Shown in pieces: positions 21,672 to 31,800 of a stretch of DNA of 64,000 nt. The stretch spans positions 395,768,439 to 395,832,438 of the forward strand of contig NC_081406.1 of NCBI RefSeq assembly GCF_030272615.1, given 5' to 3'. Below the pieces are notes generated by a model that searched no databases, was not told where the DNA came from, and worked only from the letters and a program-made list of their open reading frames with translations. Every line of letters begins with the position of its first letter. The stretch's first letter is position 1. A program made the translations under genes and the position numbers. The DNA comes from Cryptomeria japonica. Lineage: Eukaryota > Streptophyta > Pinopsida > Cupressales > Cupressaceae.

Positions 21672-21878
21672 AACTGAAAACGCCATCAAATTGACCAAAA
21701 ACGCCATCATATGTGCCAAGAACGTTGCCAAATAGACCCAAAACGCTACTCTGCACCCCAGAAACGCTATTCTGCACACCAAAAACATTGTTAAACTGAC
21801 TCAAAATGCTATCAAATATACCAGAAATGCTACAAAACATACCAGAAATGCTAAGGTATAGACTGAAAATGCTAAAAT
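21672..21878 (-). repeat. 21-bp minisatellite, about 10 copies
   Basis: The plus-strand unit is approximately AAACTGACCAAAAACGCCATC, varying to CACCCCAGAAACGCTATTCTG. It shares the CCA(G/A)AAACGC core with the array at 18897-19183. It is placed about 190 bases after the PBS in element sense. Confidence 0.85.
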
Positions 21879-22064
21879 AGAGAAAAACATAAAAAATAGA
21901 GTTGAGAAGTCTCCCATAAACACCATTTGAGATGTCGGGACGCTACAATAGAGACCAAGAACACGATTCAGGAGCCCGAGAGAGCTAATCTACCCACCGA
22001 AAGAGCTAATCAACCTGTCAATGAAATTTCTTGCAAGCAAACTTGTTAAAGATCAAAGGGGCTA

Positions 22065-22084
22065 GGCCCCATGGTGGGTGCCAA
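22065..22084 (-). promoter_or_regulatory. Primer binding site of element C
   Basis: Minus-strand TTGGCACCCACCATGGGGCC lies a few bases after the LTR terminus. The equivalents are TTTGGCGCCCACCGTGGGGC in D (23463) and TTTGGTGCCCACCGTGGGG in F (41130). The differences in C fit C->T/G->A decay. The primer tRNA is not assigned. Confidence 0.85.
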
Positions 22085-22088
22085 TTAA

Positions 22089-22273
22089 TGTAATGCTAAA
22101 AATATGGTAAATAGAAAGGCATACACATATAATGAGACAATAAAACATAATGGAAAGCTTAATTGAAAACTAAATTAAAGATGCAAACCATAAGCCTTCC
22201 TTGAAATGTCCCATTTTCCTCTATTCTTGAGGACCTTGAAGGTGTTGGATTGGTTGGCTCTCAGTGTAGCAAT
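22089..22273 (-). repeat. Partial 5' LTR of element C, cut by element D
   Basis: The sequence aligns with 12008-12190 of the 3' LTR and stops at 22273, where D's LTR starts with TGTAATACCC. GCAAT at 22269-22273 would be D's target-site duplication. The remainder of this LTR should lie beyond D's 3' end, which is not seen. Confidence 0.85.
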
Positions 22274-23460
22274 TGTAATACCCTAAAATTGGTCATCTAA
22301 ACCATGAGCCCCTAATCTCGACAACATCACCAAGGTCCTAACCAAAGGCAATTAAATCAATTTTAAGCACATTAATTAATTCTTTAATCATCAAATATTA
22401 CATGGCAAGTGAATTACTCAATATTAATTCAATATTTATTTAATTAATTGAATCATTCCAAGAATATCATTTTGATCAATTATCCTATTTAATTTATTAA
22501 ATATCCTACCATAGTTAATTAATTAATAAATTTGTCATTGAGTCATGCAAAAAAAGAATTAATTTATTACAAAAGAGGAATTAATTACAAAGCAAGACTT
22601 AAATTGAAAATAAAATAAAAGAATTGAATTGAGAGAGAAATCAAACTTGAGATATTATTTCTTTCTTCTAAATTGAGAACTTGAAATCAGAAAAGCAATT
22701 AATTGAATTATTAATCTTTCTCTAAAATTGGAACTCCAAGCTTTTGAGAAAAAGAAGTTCAGTTGCATTAAAAGACTCTTTTCTTGAATAAATCAAAGAA
22801 TTATCTATTTTTATCACAAATGCATGGAATTAATTAATTCTTATTTCTAATGCAACTTGAACTTCTTATCTGAATGCATTTCAATTAAACTATAATTGGA
22901 ATCTATCTCAAGGTTAACTAAATCTGATTTCTTAATTATTTCAATTAATTCTAAATTGTGCTTTTTCTTGATCTCTCTTGTAATTCTCTATAAATTCAGC
23001 CCTCGTCTCTCATTCAAATCACCCCAGAGATATTTGAGAAACACCTTGGAGATTATTATTATGCTGATTTTTCTCTGGAGTCATTGAAGATATTGTGCTT
23101 GCTTTTTGAGATTATTTGCATCTTAGTTTAGCTTTTTTCCATAATTAGTTTATTTCATTATTGCTTGAATCCATATTGCTTGAATCATTATTGATTGAAT
23201 TATTCATCCATCTTGCATCCATATAGCTTAAATATCATGCTCATATAGATTAAATCCTTCGTCTTGGTGTAGTCTAGTCACTGGTATTGCTTATAAAAAT
23301 CTGAGAGCAATCTTATACTCGCATCTTTTAGAAGGCAATTAGTCGCTTTGTTATGGTTTATTATTTATTGATTATTGATTTACTAACCATACATGTAATT
23401 ACTTAATTGAAGTGTTGTGCCTACAACTATCAAACTTTTTTTCACTTTTTCACACACACA
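22274..23460 (+). repeat. 5' LTR of element D
   Basis: The LTR starts TGTAATACCCTAAAATTGG and ends in CACACACA next to the PBS. It is rich in AATTAATTAA runs. The TATA box CTATAAATTC lies at 22988-22997, with a downstream stretch rich in CATATTGCTTGAAT-like words. It shares TCCTTCGTCTTGGTGTAGTC near 23257 with the element F LTRs at 40930 and 53180, indicating a common R/U5 ancestry. Confidence 0.85.
22988..22997 (+). promoter_or_regulatory. TATA box in element D LTR
   Basis: CTATAAATTC is flanked by CT-rich sequence (TTGTAATTCT and CAGCCCTCGTCTCTC). Its position in the LTR corresponds to that of TATAAATATCC in element F. Confidence 0.6.
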
Positions 23461-23461
23461 C

Positions 23462-23482
23462 CTTTGGCGCCCACCGTGGGGC
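23462..23482 (+). promoter_or_regulatory. Primer binding site of element D
   Basis: CTTTGGCGCCCACCGTGGGG follows the LTR end with a one- to two-base gap. It is the least decayed of the three related PBS sequences in the window. Confidence 0.85.
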
Positions 23483-25626
23483 AGAAGACTACATTTTTCG
23501 GCATCCAAGACTGATTGCTTATTTTTATTTTTTTTGGATTTTTTTGACTTTTTGGATTTTCGTCTATACAGATTCTGCAATTTATCGTACAACATTTCCG
23601 ATATGCCCAAACGATAAACTACAAGTGACGTACGATTTGGTAAAAATTGTCATACGATTCTGTATTTTCTGGTTAAAAAGTAGATTTTATTCCTCAATTT
23701 TCTCATTCAATTTTGATTATACTGACGATCGACCCTGGTTGTTTATCTATCTATCTGAGAATTTTTTACAGCCTAATCAGTTTTTGCAGAATGCTTGTCG
23801 AAGAATATGCTTGTCACACAAAGACAATATGACTACTGATTCATTGTCCTTGCAGGTTGCCTGAGGAGATTCAAGCAAATATCATGTATTCTTTAAATTC
23901 ATTTTTAGGCACCTAACTTGCTATCTGGTTAAAGAACAAATCTATATTTCATGTTTTAAGTAAATTCTGAGAGGTAGGAGAGTATGCTCTTGTCTGCATA
24001 AACAATCAGAAATCCAGACCCTTGAGGTATTTTCTTTAAGTTTGAGATTTGTACATCTTTAGTGGGCATGCCCTCCCGAGGAGCTAATAACTCTTAAAGT
24101 TGTTACGGTCGGTGTGAGGGGAATGACCCAAGTGGGAATGGCTAAACGCCAAGTAATCCAACCCACTATAAAATAAACATGATTTGATGAAAATCAAGTC
24201 AATGGCAGTGCTCGAGAATACCTCTCCTCAGTACCTTTGGGTATATTAAACCTTGGTTTTCAAGGCTGGGAGACCTCTTAATTGATTTTATACCTCGATG
24301 CGCCGAACGGACCCCTTACTAGTTCCAATTCAAAATAGAATCTACACAGTTCACCTCCAAAAGGGGGGATAATATTTGTGCAAGAGAGATAGTAACTCTC
24401 CCAAGATACTTGTCATTTCATGCCCCCATTAGCATTTGGAGTCAGCTAATACGGCGTTGAGAATCCATTATGTGAGACTCAGCGATTGTATTATGATTAG
24501 CTATTGGGTGTGTACCTAAGTCTACAAGCAAAGGTTTTCTTCTCTCACCAAATTCCATAGGGTTTGCATGCTTTGATTGGAGTTATTAATCACACTACGT
24601 GTTTTCTGTGTTTTCATCCCTAAAACTGAAACTAAAATATCAAAACTAGAGAAAACAAGAAACAACTCAGTGATCAAAAAATTTGTCTGTGTCCAAAACT
24701 AGTCTATCCCAGTCAAAACTCTATCCAAAAACTAGTCGATCCTAGTCAAAACTCTATCCGTGTCACAAACTAGTATACCTTAGCTGTCAAGAAACTCAGT
24801 CCACCTCTAAACTTCTCATTGTTAGTCAACGATCAAAACCCAGTCCATCTCAAATATGGTTATACTCAGTCATTGAAAACTCAGAAATTTGCCTCTATCC
24901 AACAAACAGTCGTACGATTCCTTTATCATCCTATTTCATATTTTGTGTCATATGAAAGTCCATCAGTCCTAACAATCTGTCGTTTGATCTTGCATCTTGT
25001 GTCGTACGAATCCTGATTGTCTCTTGTCTGGTTCAGAGAATCATCATTTCATCCTGAATCCTTTGTCGTACGATAAAACATTGCATTGATCAGTCTATCA
25101 TTCTAGACATACCCATCTGTCATACGGTATAAGGCAGCAACTCATATTAAACATTGTTTGTTGTCATCCTGAAGCTATTGAATTATTGTCTGGTCCTGAG
25201 AAACCTGTCGTAAGAAACTCTTATTTTGTCAATCTAGAACAGTCAAACTTGCCTAAAATAGTCTACAGCAAGCATAAAACTGGTTATCATCATACCGAGC
25301 ATAAACAGATCAAAACAGTGTACCTTTGTCATTTGTGTTGCATGATTTGTCAATCATCTTTTAGCTAGTTCAATCAACTACATATCAAACCTAAGTCACT
25401 TACATAAACATCTTATATAGGATAGATCTTTCCTAAAACCAGACTGAGGCTTAGTCACTTCTCTCAAATCAACTTAGATAAACGTCTTATACAGGATAGA
25501 TTGTTCCTGAAACTAGACTAAATCTTAGTTGCTTCTCTCAAACAATACATTAACTGAACAAATAGCTCTGAATTTGATCTTGACTTCTGCATCACAAATA
25601 GCTTTAGGTCACACCAATCAATAAAA
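23483..25626 (+). other. Leader (5' UTR) of element D
   Basis: No gene is seen. It contains a block at 23970-24560 shared with C and F (GGTAGGAGAGTATGCTCTTG, GAATGACCCAAGTGGGAATG, AGTTCACCTCCAAAAGGGGG), a short 45-bp repeat at 24680-24780 (AAACTAGTC.ATCC.AGTC), six to eight spaced TGTCGTACGA-like words at 23585-23661 and 24908-25210, and two hairpin repeats at 25409-25517 shortly before gag. Confidence 0.7.
25409..25517 (+). repeat. Two hairpin repeats upstream of element D gag
   Basis: Copy 1 has arms TAGGA (25418-25422) and TCCTA (25431-25435); copy 2 has CAGGA (25492-25496) and TCCTG (25505-25509). Both loops are eight bases. The first and last arm positions change together, as base pairing would require. 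The copies are about 74 bases apart and each is followed by AAAC(C/T)AGACT. Gag starts 110 bases downstream. Confidence 0.85.
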
Positions 25627-26850
25627 ATGCCCACTCAAACCAGGAGTTCTCACAAGAAAGATGCCAAAGGCAAGGGACAACCCTTTTCATATAAAGATAA
25701 TCCATTTTATGAAGAGGATCCCCTGACTCATAAACCTTCATCATCAGAGATACCAATTTACGATCAACCTTTATCTCCCACTATACCTAGAACAGAACAA
25801 AATGATGAAGACAACCTCACTATTCATGAAACCGATAATGATTACTCATCAAGTGAAGCTGAAGATTTTGAACCTCTAGAAAAAGATATTCATAAATGTC
25901 AAAAGGATAAAGATTTCCCAAAAATGATGAAGGCTATCATGGCTAGAGAAAAAGAAGACTATTTTCTAGAACTAGCAAAACAAGGCGCCAAACTTCCCAC
26001 TGGATATGACATTCAGACTCTCGTCACTAAAAAGGAAGAATCGCCTATAATGATGGTCCACAAACAATTACTATCTTTACGGACTAAGCTCGTTGAACTC
26101 AAAAACAAGGATAAGTCCCCAAAAAAATATTCTCTGGAGACAATATGCCCATTTCCATTTGACAAAAACCTATACATGCCTCCATTGCCTTCACGAGTGG
26201 AAATTACAAAATTTGACAAATATGATGGTACCTCAGATCCTCAAGATCATGTCAGAGAATTTTTTGTTGCTTGCATGGAGTTCATGCATGATCAAACGTA
26301 TCTCATGTGCCTTTTTCTGAGGAGTTTAGGAGGACAAGCTATGGAATGGTTCTCAAGTCTACCTAAAGGGATAAAAACTTTTGAAGAACTAATCCAACTA
26401 TTTTTAAAACAATACTCCTACAACATTCGACATCATGTTACTATGATCGAACTTTGCAATACCAAACAGAAAACAAGGGAGCCTTTTCTCACTTTCCTCC
26501 AACGTTGGAGAAAGATGTTCTCAAGGTATTCATGGCCTATCCCAGATGTTGAGAAAATGGATATATTCGTCAATAATCTAGTCCCTGAATTGAAATATAG
26601 CATCCAAATGCAAGTACACCCATCATTTAACAAAATGGTAGATAATTCTATCTGAATGGAAGATGTGCTTATAAAGAAAGGAGATATCACGCCTTGGAAA
26701 GAAACACAACCAGGATCTAGCTCTAAAGAGAAGAACAAGTATTGGAAGTATAGCAAAGACAACAATAAGAACATTGTTAATGATGGAGTAGTAGACACTA
26801 TTAGAACCAACTCAAAGCCCATGATATTCAACTTGGCTAGTGGCACATAA
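25627..26850 (+). pseudogene. gag: Gag (capsid region) of element D
   Basis: The start ATG (MPTQTRSS) matches the MPILTRAQ start of F. An acidic N-terminal part is followed by the plant Retrotrans_gag region: FDKYDGTSDPQDHVREFFVA, then LGGQAMEWFSSLP, TFEELIQLFLKQY and FLTFLQRW at residues about 200-305. A TGA at 26653-26655 interrupts (NSI-stop-MEDVLIKKG), where F has Gly; the frame then runs on to a TAA at 26848. About 400 codons remain recognisable. Gag would form the particle; here it is truncated. Confidence 0.88.
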
Positions 26851-28230
26851 GCACTCGAAGCAGCAGAAATCGTAGAAGAAAATCCTCAGAAGAAAGCAAA
26901 AGAGTGGTTCAAAGAGAAACCTTGGCTTTCAAAACCTAGACGTGAATTCACTCCTCTGGAAGAATCATACGAATCCACTTTCAAAACTCTATTGGTAAAC
27001 AACCTGATAACGTTACCAGATAATTCTAGGCCATATGATCCAGAAGTCAAACCAAAATGGTGGAGAGAAAATGAATACTACGACTTCCATCGGAATAAAG
27101 GTCATAACACAAACAACTGCATGAAGCTCAAACATGAGAATCAAGATCTCATAGACGCTGGTAAAATTGTTGTTGGGAATCACTCAACAAATGCTTATCA
27201 TAAAGCTTTTAAAGACCCCTTACCTGTTTACGAACAAGGTGATTCTTCAAAGACCAAAGGAGGTGCCAAAGTAAATTATACTTATACTAGCAATGACAAT
27301 GTCATCAACATGATTGAGCCTTCCCAATCTGAATATTGCAATGTGATCATAATCCAAGATAAACAAAATGAATCACGATATGCAAAGGCTATGACCCATT
27401 CTCAAAAGAAAGTAACTCTCCAAGGAGCTAGTTATTCAACTCCAGCTCAAACAACATCAAACCTACCAGCCTTGTCAAACAAACAAAAAGAATCAACTTT
27501 TGATAAATTTAAAAGGCTAACTTCATCATCATCCTCTGGATATAACATTGTTGACCAATTGAAAAAAATAAATGCTCAAATTTCCATATTTGAATTACTA
27601 AAAATCTCTCCTGCTCACAAAGAAATCTTGGACAACGCCTTGCTCACCACTAATGTTCCAGAAGATTTAGACATTGATCGGTTTCAATCCATGGTGGGTC
27701 ATCTGACTTCACCTCACTATCTGACCTTCTCTCAAGAAGATGACAACTCGCTAAATCATCCACATAACCAGCCATTGCACATTGAAGCCATGATCCATAA
27801 ACACAGAGTCAAATGTGTTTTGATAGATGGAGGCACAGGGTTAAATATCTATACTTACAGTCTTCTTACACAGCTAGGATTTTTTGAAAATATCATTGAT
27901 GTGGGCAAGAAAATAACAATTAAAGCCTATGATGAAGAGGAAAGGACCTCTAAAGGTCTGGTATCATTACCAATTAGGGTGGGACCTATAGAAAGAAATG
28001 TCATTTTCTAGGTACTTGATCTTCCTCTGTCATACAATATCTTACTGGGCAGGCCATGGATTCATGAAATGAAGGCAGTTCCATCTACATACCATCAATG
28101 CTTAAAATTTCCTCATAATGGAGTTGAGGTCAGTATTCCTACCGATACAAATGTCCCCTATAATGCATTGACAAAAGGTGTTGATACCTTTGTACCTCAT
28201 AATAGAGTAGCCTCTACAAATGAAAGTTAA
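26851..28230 (+). pseudogene. Nucleocapsid-like region and protease of element D
   Basis: The main 339-codon frame begins with PKWWRENEYYDFHRNKGHNT and continues NNCMKLKHE, a Tat-type zinc-binding motif (C/Y-x2-H-x4-H-x4-C) in place of a classical knuckle. An unstructured linker leads to the aspartic protease at about 27770-28070: HIEAMIHKHRVKCVLIDGGT with the catalytic Asp, KAYDEEERTSKGLVSLPIRV, then after a TAG at 28009 the motif [15 protein letters not shown]. The TAG replaces Gln (CQVLDL in F), as expected from CAG decay. The protease would cleave Gag and Pol. Confidence 0.85.
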
Positions 28231-28344
28231 GAAGCCCTGATGAAAGACTTGGAAAAGAAATTGAAAATTACCAATACTAGCATGGATGGATACAAGATAG
28301 AACCAGTACTTTCATTAGTCTCTCTTCCTCCATTACCGAAATAG

Positions 28345-28743
28345 ATGGGCAAACCATCCAAGGCTATGAAAACACGGACTTCAACTCTGAATATCATATA
28401 TGATGGTCTTTTTGTACAATCTTCTACTTCCCTGGTAGATGAAATAGAAGAGGATGTTGTTCTAAAATGGCTTTTTAAGGAAGATAGTGAAAACAAAGAA
28501 GTACAACATTGTGAGATTTCCTCAACACAATATGGTCCAGGCTACAAAATGATTCAATGCATGGGATATTCAGGTACTGGTCCCCTCGGAAAACATCAAG
28601 AGGGTATTATTGAACCGATTCAGCTACAAACAAAATCAACAAATGATAAGGTTGGACTAGGGTACAATCCAAAAAAGACATCAAACCAAAAACATGCTTC
28701 TAAGTCCAAGTGGCAGAAAATGATATCGCCTTCAACATTATAG
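28345..28743 (+). pseudogene. G-patch-like segment after protease, element D
   Basis: This 132-codon frame has at residues about 64-92 the pattern YGPGYKMIQCMGYSGTGPLG, then KHQEGIIEPI, and later VGLGYNP. It fits the G-patch consensus of spaced glycines with G..M...MG...G..LG....G...P. G-patch segments bind nucleic acid or helicases. Betaretroviruses carry one at the protease C-terminus, so the placement is a parallel. Element F has the same segment near 46027-46130. It is bounded by stops on both sides. Confidence 0.7.
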
Positions 28744-29352
28744 GAAACAAACACTCAACAAACTCAAGCAGAGTGTGTAAAAGAAAAAGAGGAATCAGCA
28801 ATCAAGAAAGAAGAAATAGTCAACCCTCAAGTTCCGATGGTGTTAGCTACAAGAATACAAGAAGTTGAAGTCCCAGGGGATATAAGAGACAAAGTAGAAA
28901 GAATCAGATAATTGTTTGCACCATTGAAAGTTCTAGTCACATACAATGATAGGTAGCAAGTAGATGATTCAGAGACTGACTCAAACAAGTATGAATGGGG
29001 TCCAGACCACCTCTCAGATACATCCAGTATAGAAACTCCAGAAGAGTCTAGCGGTATCACAGATGATACTCAAGAGTTGATGCACTTAAAGATAGAAAAG
29101 GAGATACAGGAAATTAGACTAAGAAGATAAGCAAACTATGAACAAGGGCTGGAGGAAGGAAGAATACTAGAAAGTTTTTCATCTATTATATACCCCTCTA
29201 ATAAAATAGAACAAATCAAGTATGGGATTACACAAGAAGAATTGGAAGCTACAGAAGCAAAACCGGTCATCAGTCCAGAGGAAGCTGAATGGAGTAGATG
29301 ATGGGGAGTCATAGAACCATCAAGCTCATGTCAACAGGTCTGTCAGATACAA
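28744..29352 (+). pseudogene. Acidic pre-RT linker of element D
   Basis: One broken frame carries Glu/Asp-rich sequence with coiled-coil character (KIEKEIQEIRLRR, NYEQGLEEGRI) and at least four stops, most of them TAG at places suited to Gln. It matches in position and composition 46200-46700 of element F. No catalytic motif. Confidence 0.6.
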
Positions 29353-31800
29353 ATGCTAAATGAGACAAATCTTGAAGGAACTTGCAGCATTAAGGATGTT
29401 GGTGTTGATACCATACATACATTCACTCAACCACTTGAAGAAGACTCGAAAACTTCATCCAACGACTCTGGGGACTCTGATAATAGTCTTGCTTATGACA
29501 AAATATACTCGGCATCAAACTCTGAATCCTCTAATATAAATGGAAAGAATCTGTCTACTGATCTTGTTACTGTCGAACCTCAATATGAAGTTCACCCTGG
29601 TGTAGAGAACGATGCTCCAAGTAGGTCTATTGAATTAGGTCAACTAAATATTAATGTGCACTTTAATAATCATGTTCTGACTTTTCCTGGTCTCAAGACA
29701 TTTACGCAAGGTATCCTTTTGGAACTCGACTTTTCGATCCGCACTTATGATGACAATACCGTGAACTCCCTCAAACCTGTCCGCACTCTATCCTTGGTAC
29801 ATCCTGAATTAAATGACTGTAGTCTACATGACCAACCCATGAATGTACCTACTTTTGCTAATGACTACACATTAGCCTATTACCTAAATGCAGTTGAACC
29901 CATGTACTCTTCCACTAGAAAGGAGAGTAAAAACATGACTAAAATAGATATCAAGTATCTTAGTTGCAAAAATCAGAAAAATAAAAATAAAAGATCTGAT
30001 GGTGAAAAACACATTGTGGCGGTGTTAGAATCTAAAAAGGAGAAAATAAAGGACATACCTAAGGGTGAAAACCTCTCTGAGGTGCCTAAAGGTGAGATAC
30101 TTGATATACTGCCAAGTCACTTCCAGGAGAGATCTTCTATATTGATTGAGCCAACTCAGCCAGTGAATATTGGGAGTCAAGAAACACCACACATCATTCA
30201 TGTAGCTCAATCATTATCAGTGGAAGAATTGAAAGATTTCACTCATCTCTTTTCAGAAAAGAAGATCAATTTTGCATGGATATACTCTGATATGCCAGGC
30301 CTGGATCCTGATCTTATCATGCATCATCTTTCTATCACATTGGGAGTTAAACTAGTCAAGCAAAAACTTCGTAAGATGCACCCTCATGCGACACTACTAG
30401 TCAAAGCTAAGTTAGAAAAACTGCTAAAAGTTGGATTTATCATAACTATAGACTATGCGGAATGGATTTCAAACATAGTACCTGTGTCAAAGGTAGATAA
30501 ATCTATTAGGGTTTGCAAAGACTTCAGAGATCTCAACAAAGCTTGTCCGAAGGATGACTTTCCATTACCAAACATTGATATGATAGTTGATATGACTGTT
30601 GGGTATGAGATGTACTCGCTAATGGATGGATTCTTTGGTTATAATCAAATCAAAATAGCTCCTGGAGATCAAGAAAAGACAGCTTTCACCTGTGCATGGG
30701 GAACCTTTTGCTGGAATGTCATGCCATTCAGGCTGAAGAACGCAGGAGCAACTTACCAAAGAGCAGTAACTACTATCTTTCATGACATGATGCATAAGAA
30801 TATGGAAGATTATGTTGATGACACTTTAGTAAAGACTATGAAGAGATCCATGCATATTCAAGAGCTAGGCCCTATACTAGATAGAATAGAAAAATTCAAA
30901 CTCTGGCTAAATCCAAAAAAGTGTGCATTCGGAGTGACATCTGGTAAACTACTTGGCTACATCATTTCAAAGAAGGGAATCGAGGTTGATCCTGAGAAGG
31001 TCCAAGCTATAATGGAAATGCCACCTCCGAAGAACATCAATCAATTGAGAAGTTTACAAGGACGTCTCCAATCAATCAGACACTTCATTTCTCAACTAGC
31101 AGACAAAGCTCAACCTTTCACAAAAGTATTAAGGAAAGGAGTAATATGCAACTGGGATCAAGAATGTGAACAACACCTTCAGCAGATCAAAGAGTACCTA
31201 TCCAGTCCACCAATACTGATGCCACCAATTCAGGGAAAACCATTGATCTTATACATATCAACCATTGATTCATCATTGGGGGCACTTCTGGTATAACAGG
31301 ATGAAAATAAAAAAGAGAGAGCTATATATTACATCAGCAAAACATTGGTGTCTTATGAAATGAACTACACTATAATAGAAAAAGTGTGCTTGTCATTAGT
31401 CTTTGCATCACAAAAATTGAGACATTATATGTTGGCACATTCCATCAAGCTAGTAGCTAAGATTGATCCACTCAAGTATCTTCTCAACAAAGCAACACTC
31501 ATCAGAAGATTGGCAAAATGGGTCATGGTACTTACAGAGTTTGATATTGAATATGTGGAACGCAAAGCCATCAAAGGACAGGTAATTGAAGATCAACTCG
31601 CTAAAGCACCACTTGAAGACACTCAACCGCTGCATATAGAGCTTCCAGATGAATCAATAATGCACCTTACTCAACAATCATGGAAGATGTTCTTTGATGG
31701 ATCTTTCACCCAAAATGGTTCTAGTGCTGGAATACTATTTATCACTCCTCAAAAATACTCAATCCTGAAGGCTTACAAGATTATTTTCCCTTGCACAAAC
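29353..31800 (+). pseudogene. pol: RT, RNase H and truncated second RNase H of element D
   Basis: A 647-codon frame holds the pre-RT linker (ERSSILIEPTQPVNIG, MPGLDPDLIMHHL), then RT: VKQKLRKMHP, FRDLNKACPKDDFPLPNID, SLMDGFFGYNQIKIAP, and the catalytic YVDD at 30811-30822. The first RNase H reads ILYISTIDSSLGALLV, lacking the usual first Asp. After a TAA at 31294 the frame continues (31297-31800) through IYYISKTLVSYEMNYT and IDPLKYLLNKA to the second RNase H start, MFFDGSFTQNGSSAGILF. It is cut after FPCTN by element E. Confidence 0.9.

Larger units (their letters stand above)
18582..22064 (-). other. Repeat-rich leader (5' UTR) of element C
   Basis: This is a 3.5-kb non-coding leader between PBS and gag remnant, much longer than in the other elements. 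It holds minisatellites at 18897-19183, 19390-19490, 19650-20640 and 21672-21878 (listed separately) and, at about 20700-21420, a block shared in reverse with the leaders of D and F (CACTTGGGTCATTC-type sequence, ACTCTCACC, AACCAAGGTTT.ATATACCC). Open frames here are artefacts of the 21-base period. Confidence 0.75.
12008..22273 (-). mobile_element. Tat-lineage gypsy element C, multiply deleted
   Basis: The minus-strand element runs from a partial 5' LTR (22089-22273), PBS, long repeat-rich leader, gag start remnant, protease, pre-RT linker, second RNase H, integrase, 3' UTR and PPT to the 3' LTR (12008-13057). Compared with element F, of the same family, it lacks the gag start codon, capsid and nucleocapsid, the G-patch and all of RT plus the first RNase H. 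The integrase catalytic Glu is also changed. It could not move by itself. Its 5' LTR is cut at 22273 by element D. The TSD candidate at the 3' end is GTTGG (12003-12007); its partner is not visible. Confidence 0.85.
22274..31800 (+). mobile_element. Tat-lineage gypsy element D, interrupted
   Basis: The plus-strand order is 5' LTR, PBS, 2.1-kb leader, gag, nucleocapsid/protease, G-patch, acidic linker, RT, RNase H and the start of the second RNase H, where element E is inserted after FPCTN at 31800. Integrase, the 3' UTR and the 3' LTR are not in the window. At least ten in-frame stops, mainly TAG in Gln contexts, show it is dead and older than E. Confidence 0.9.
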
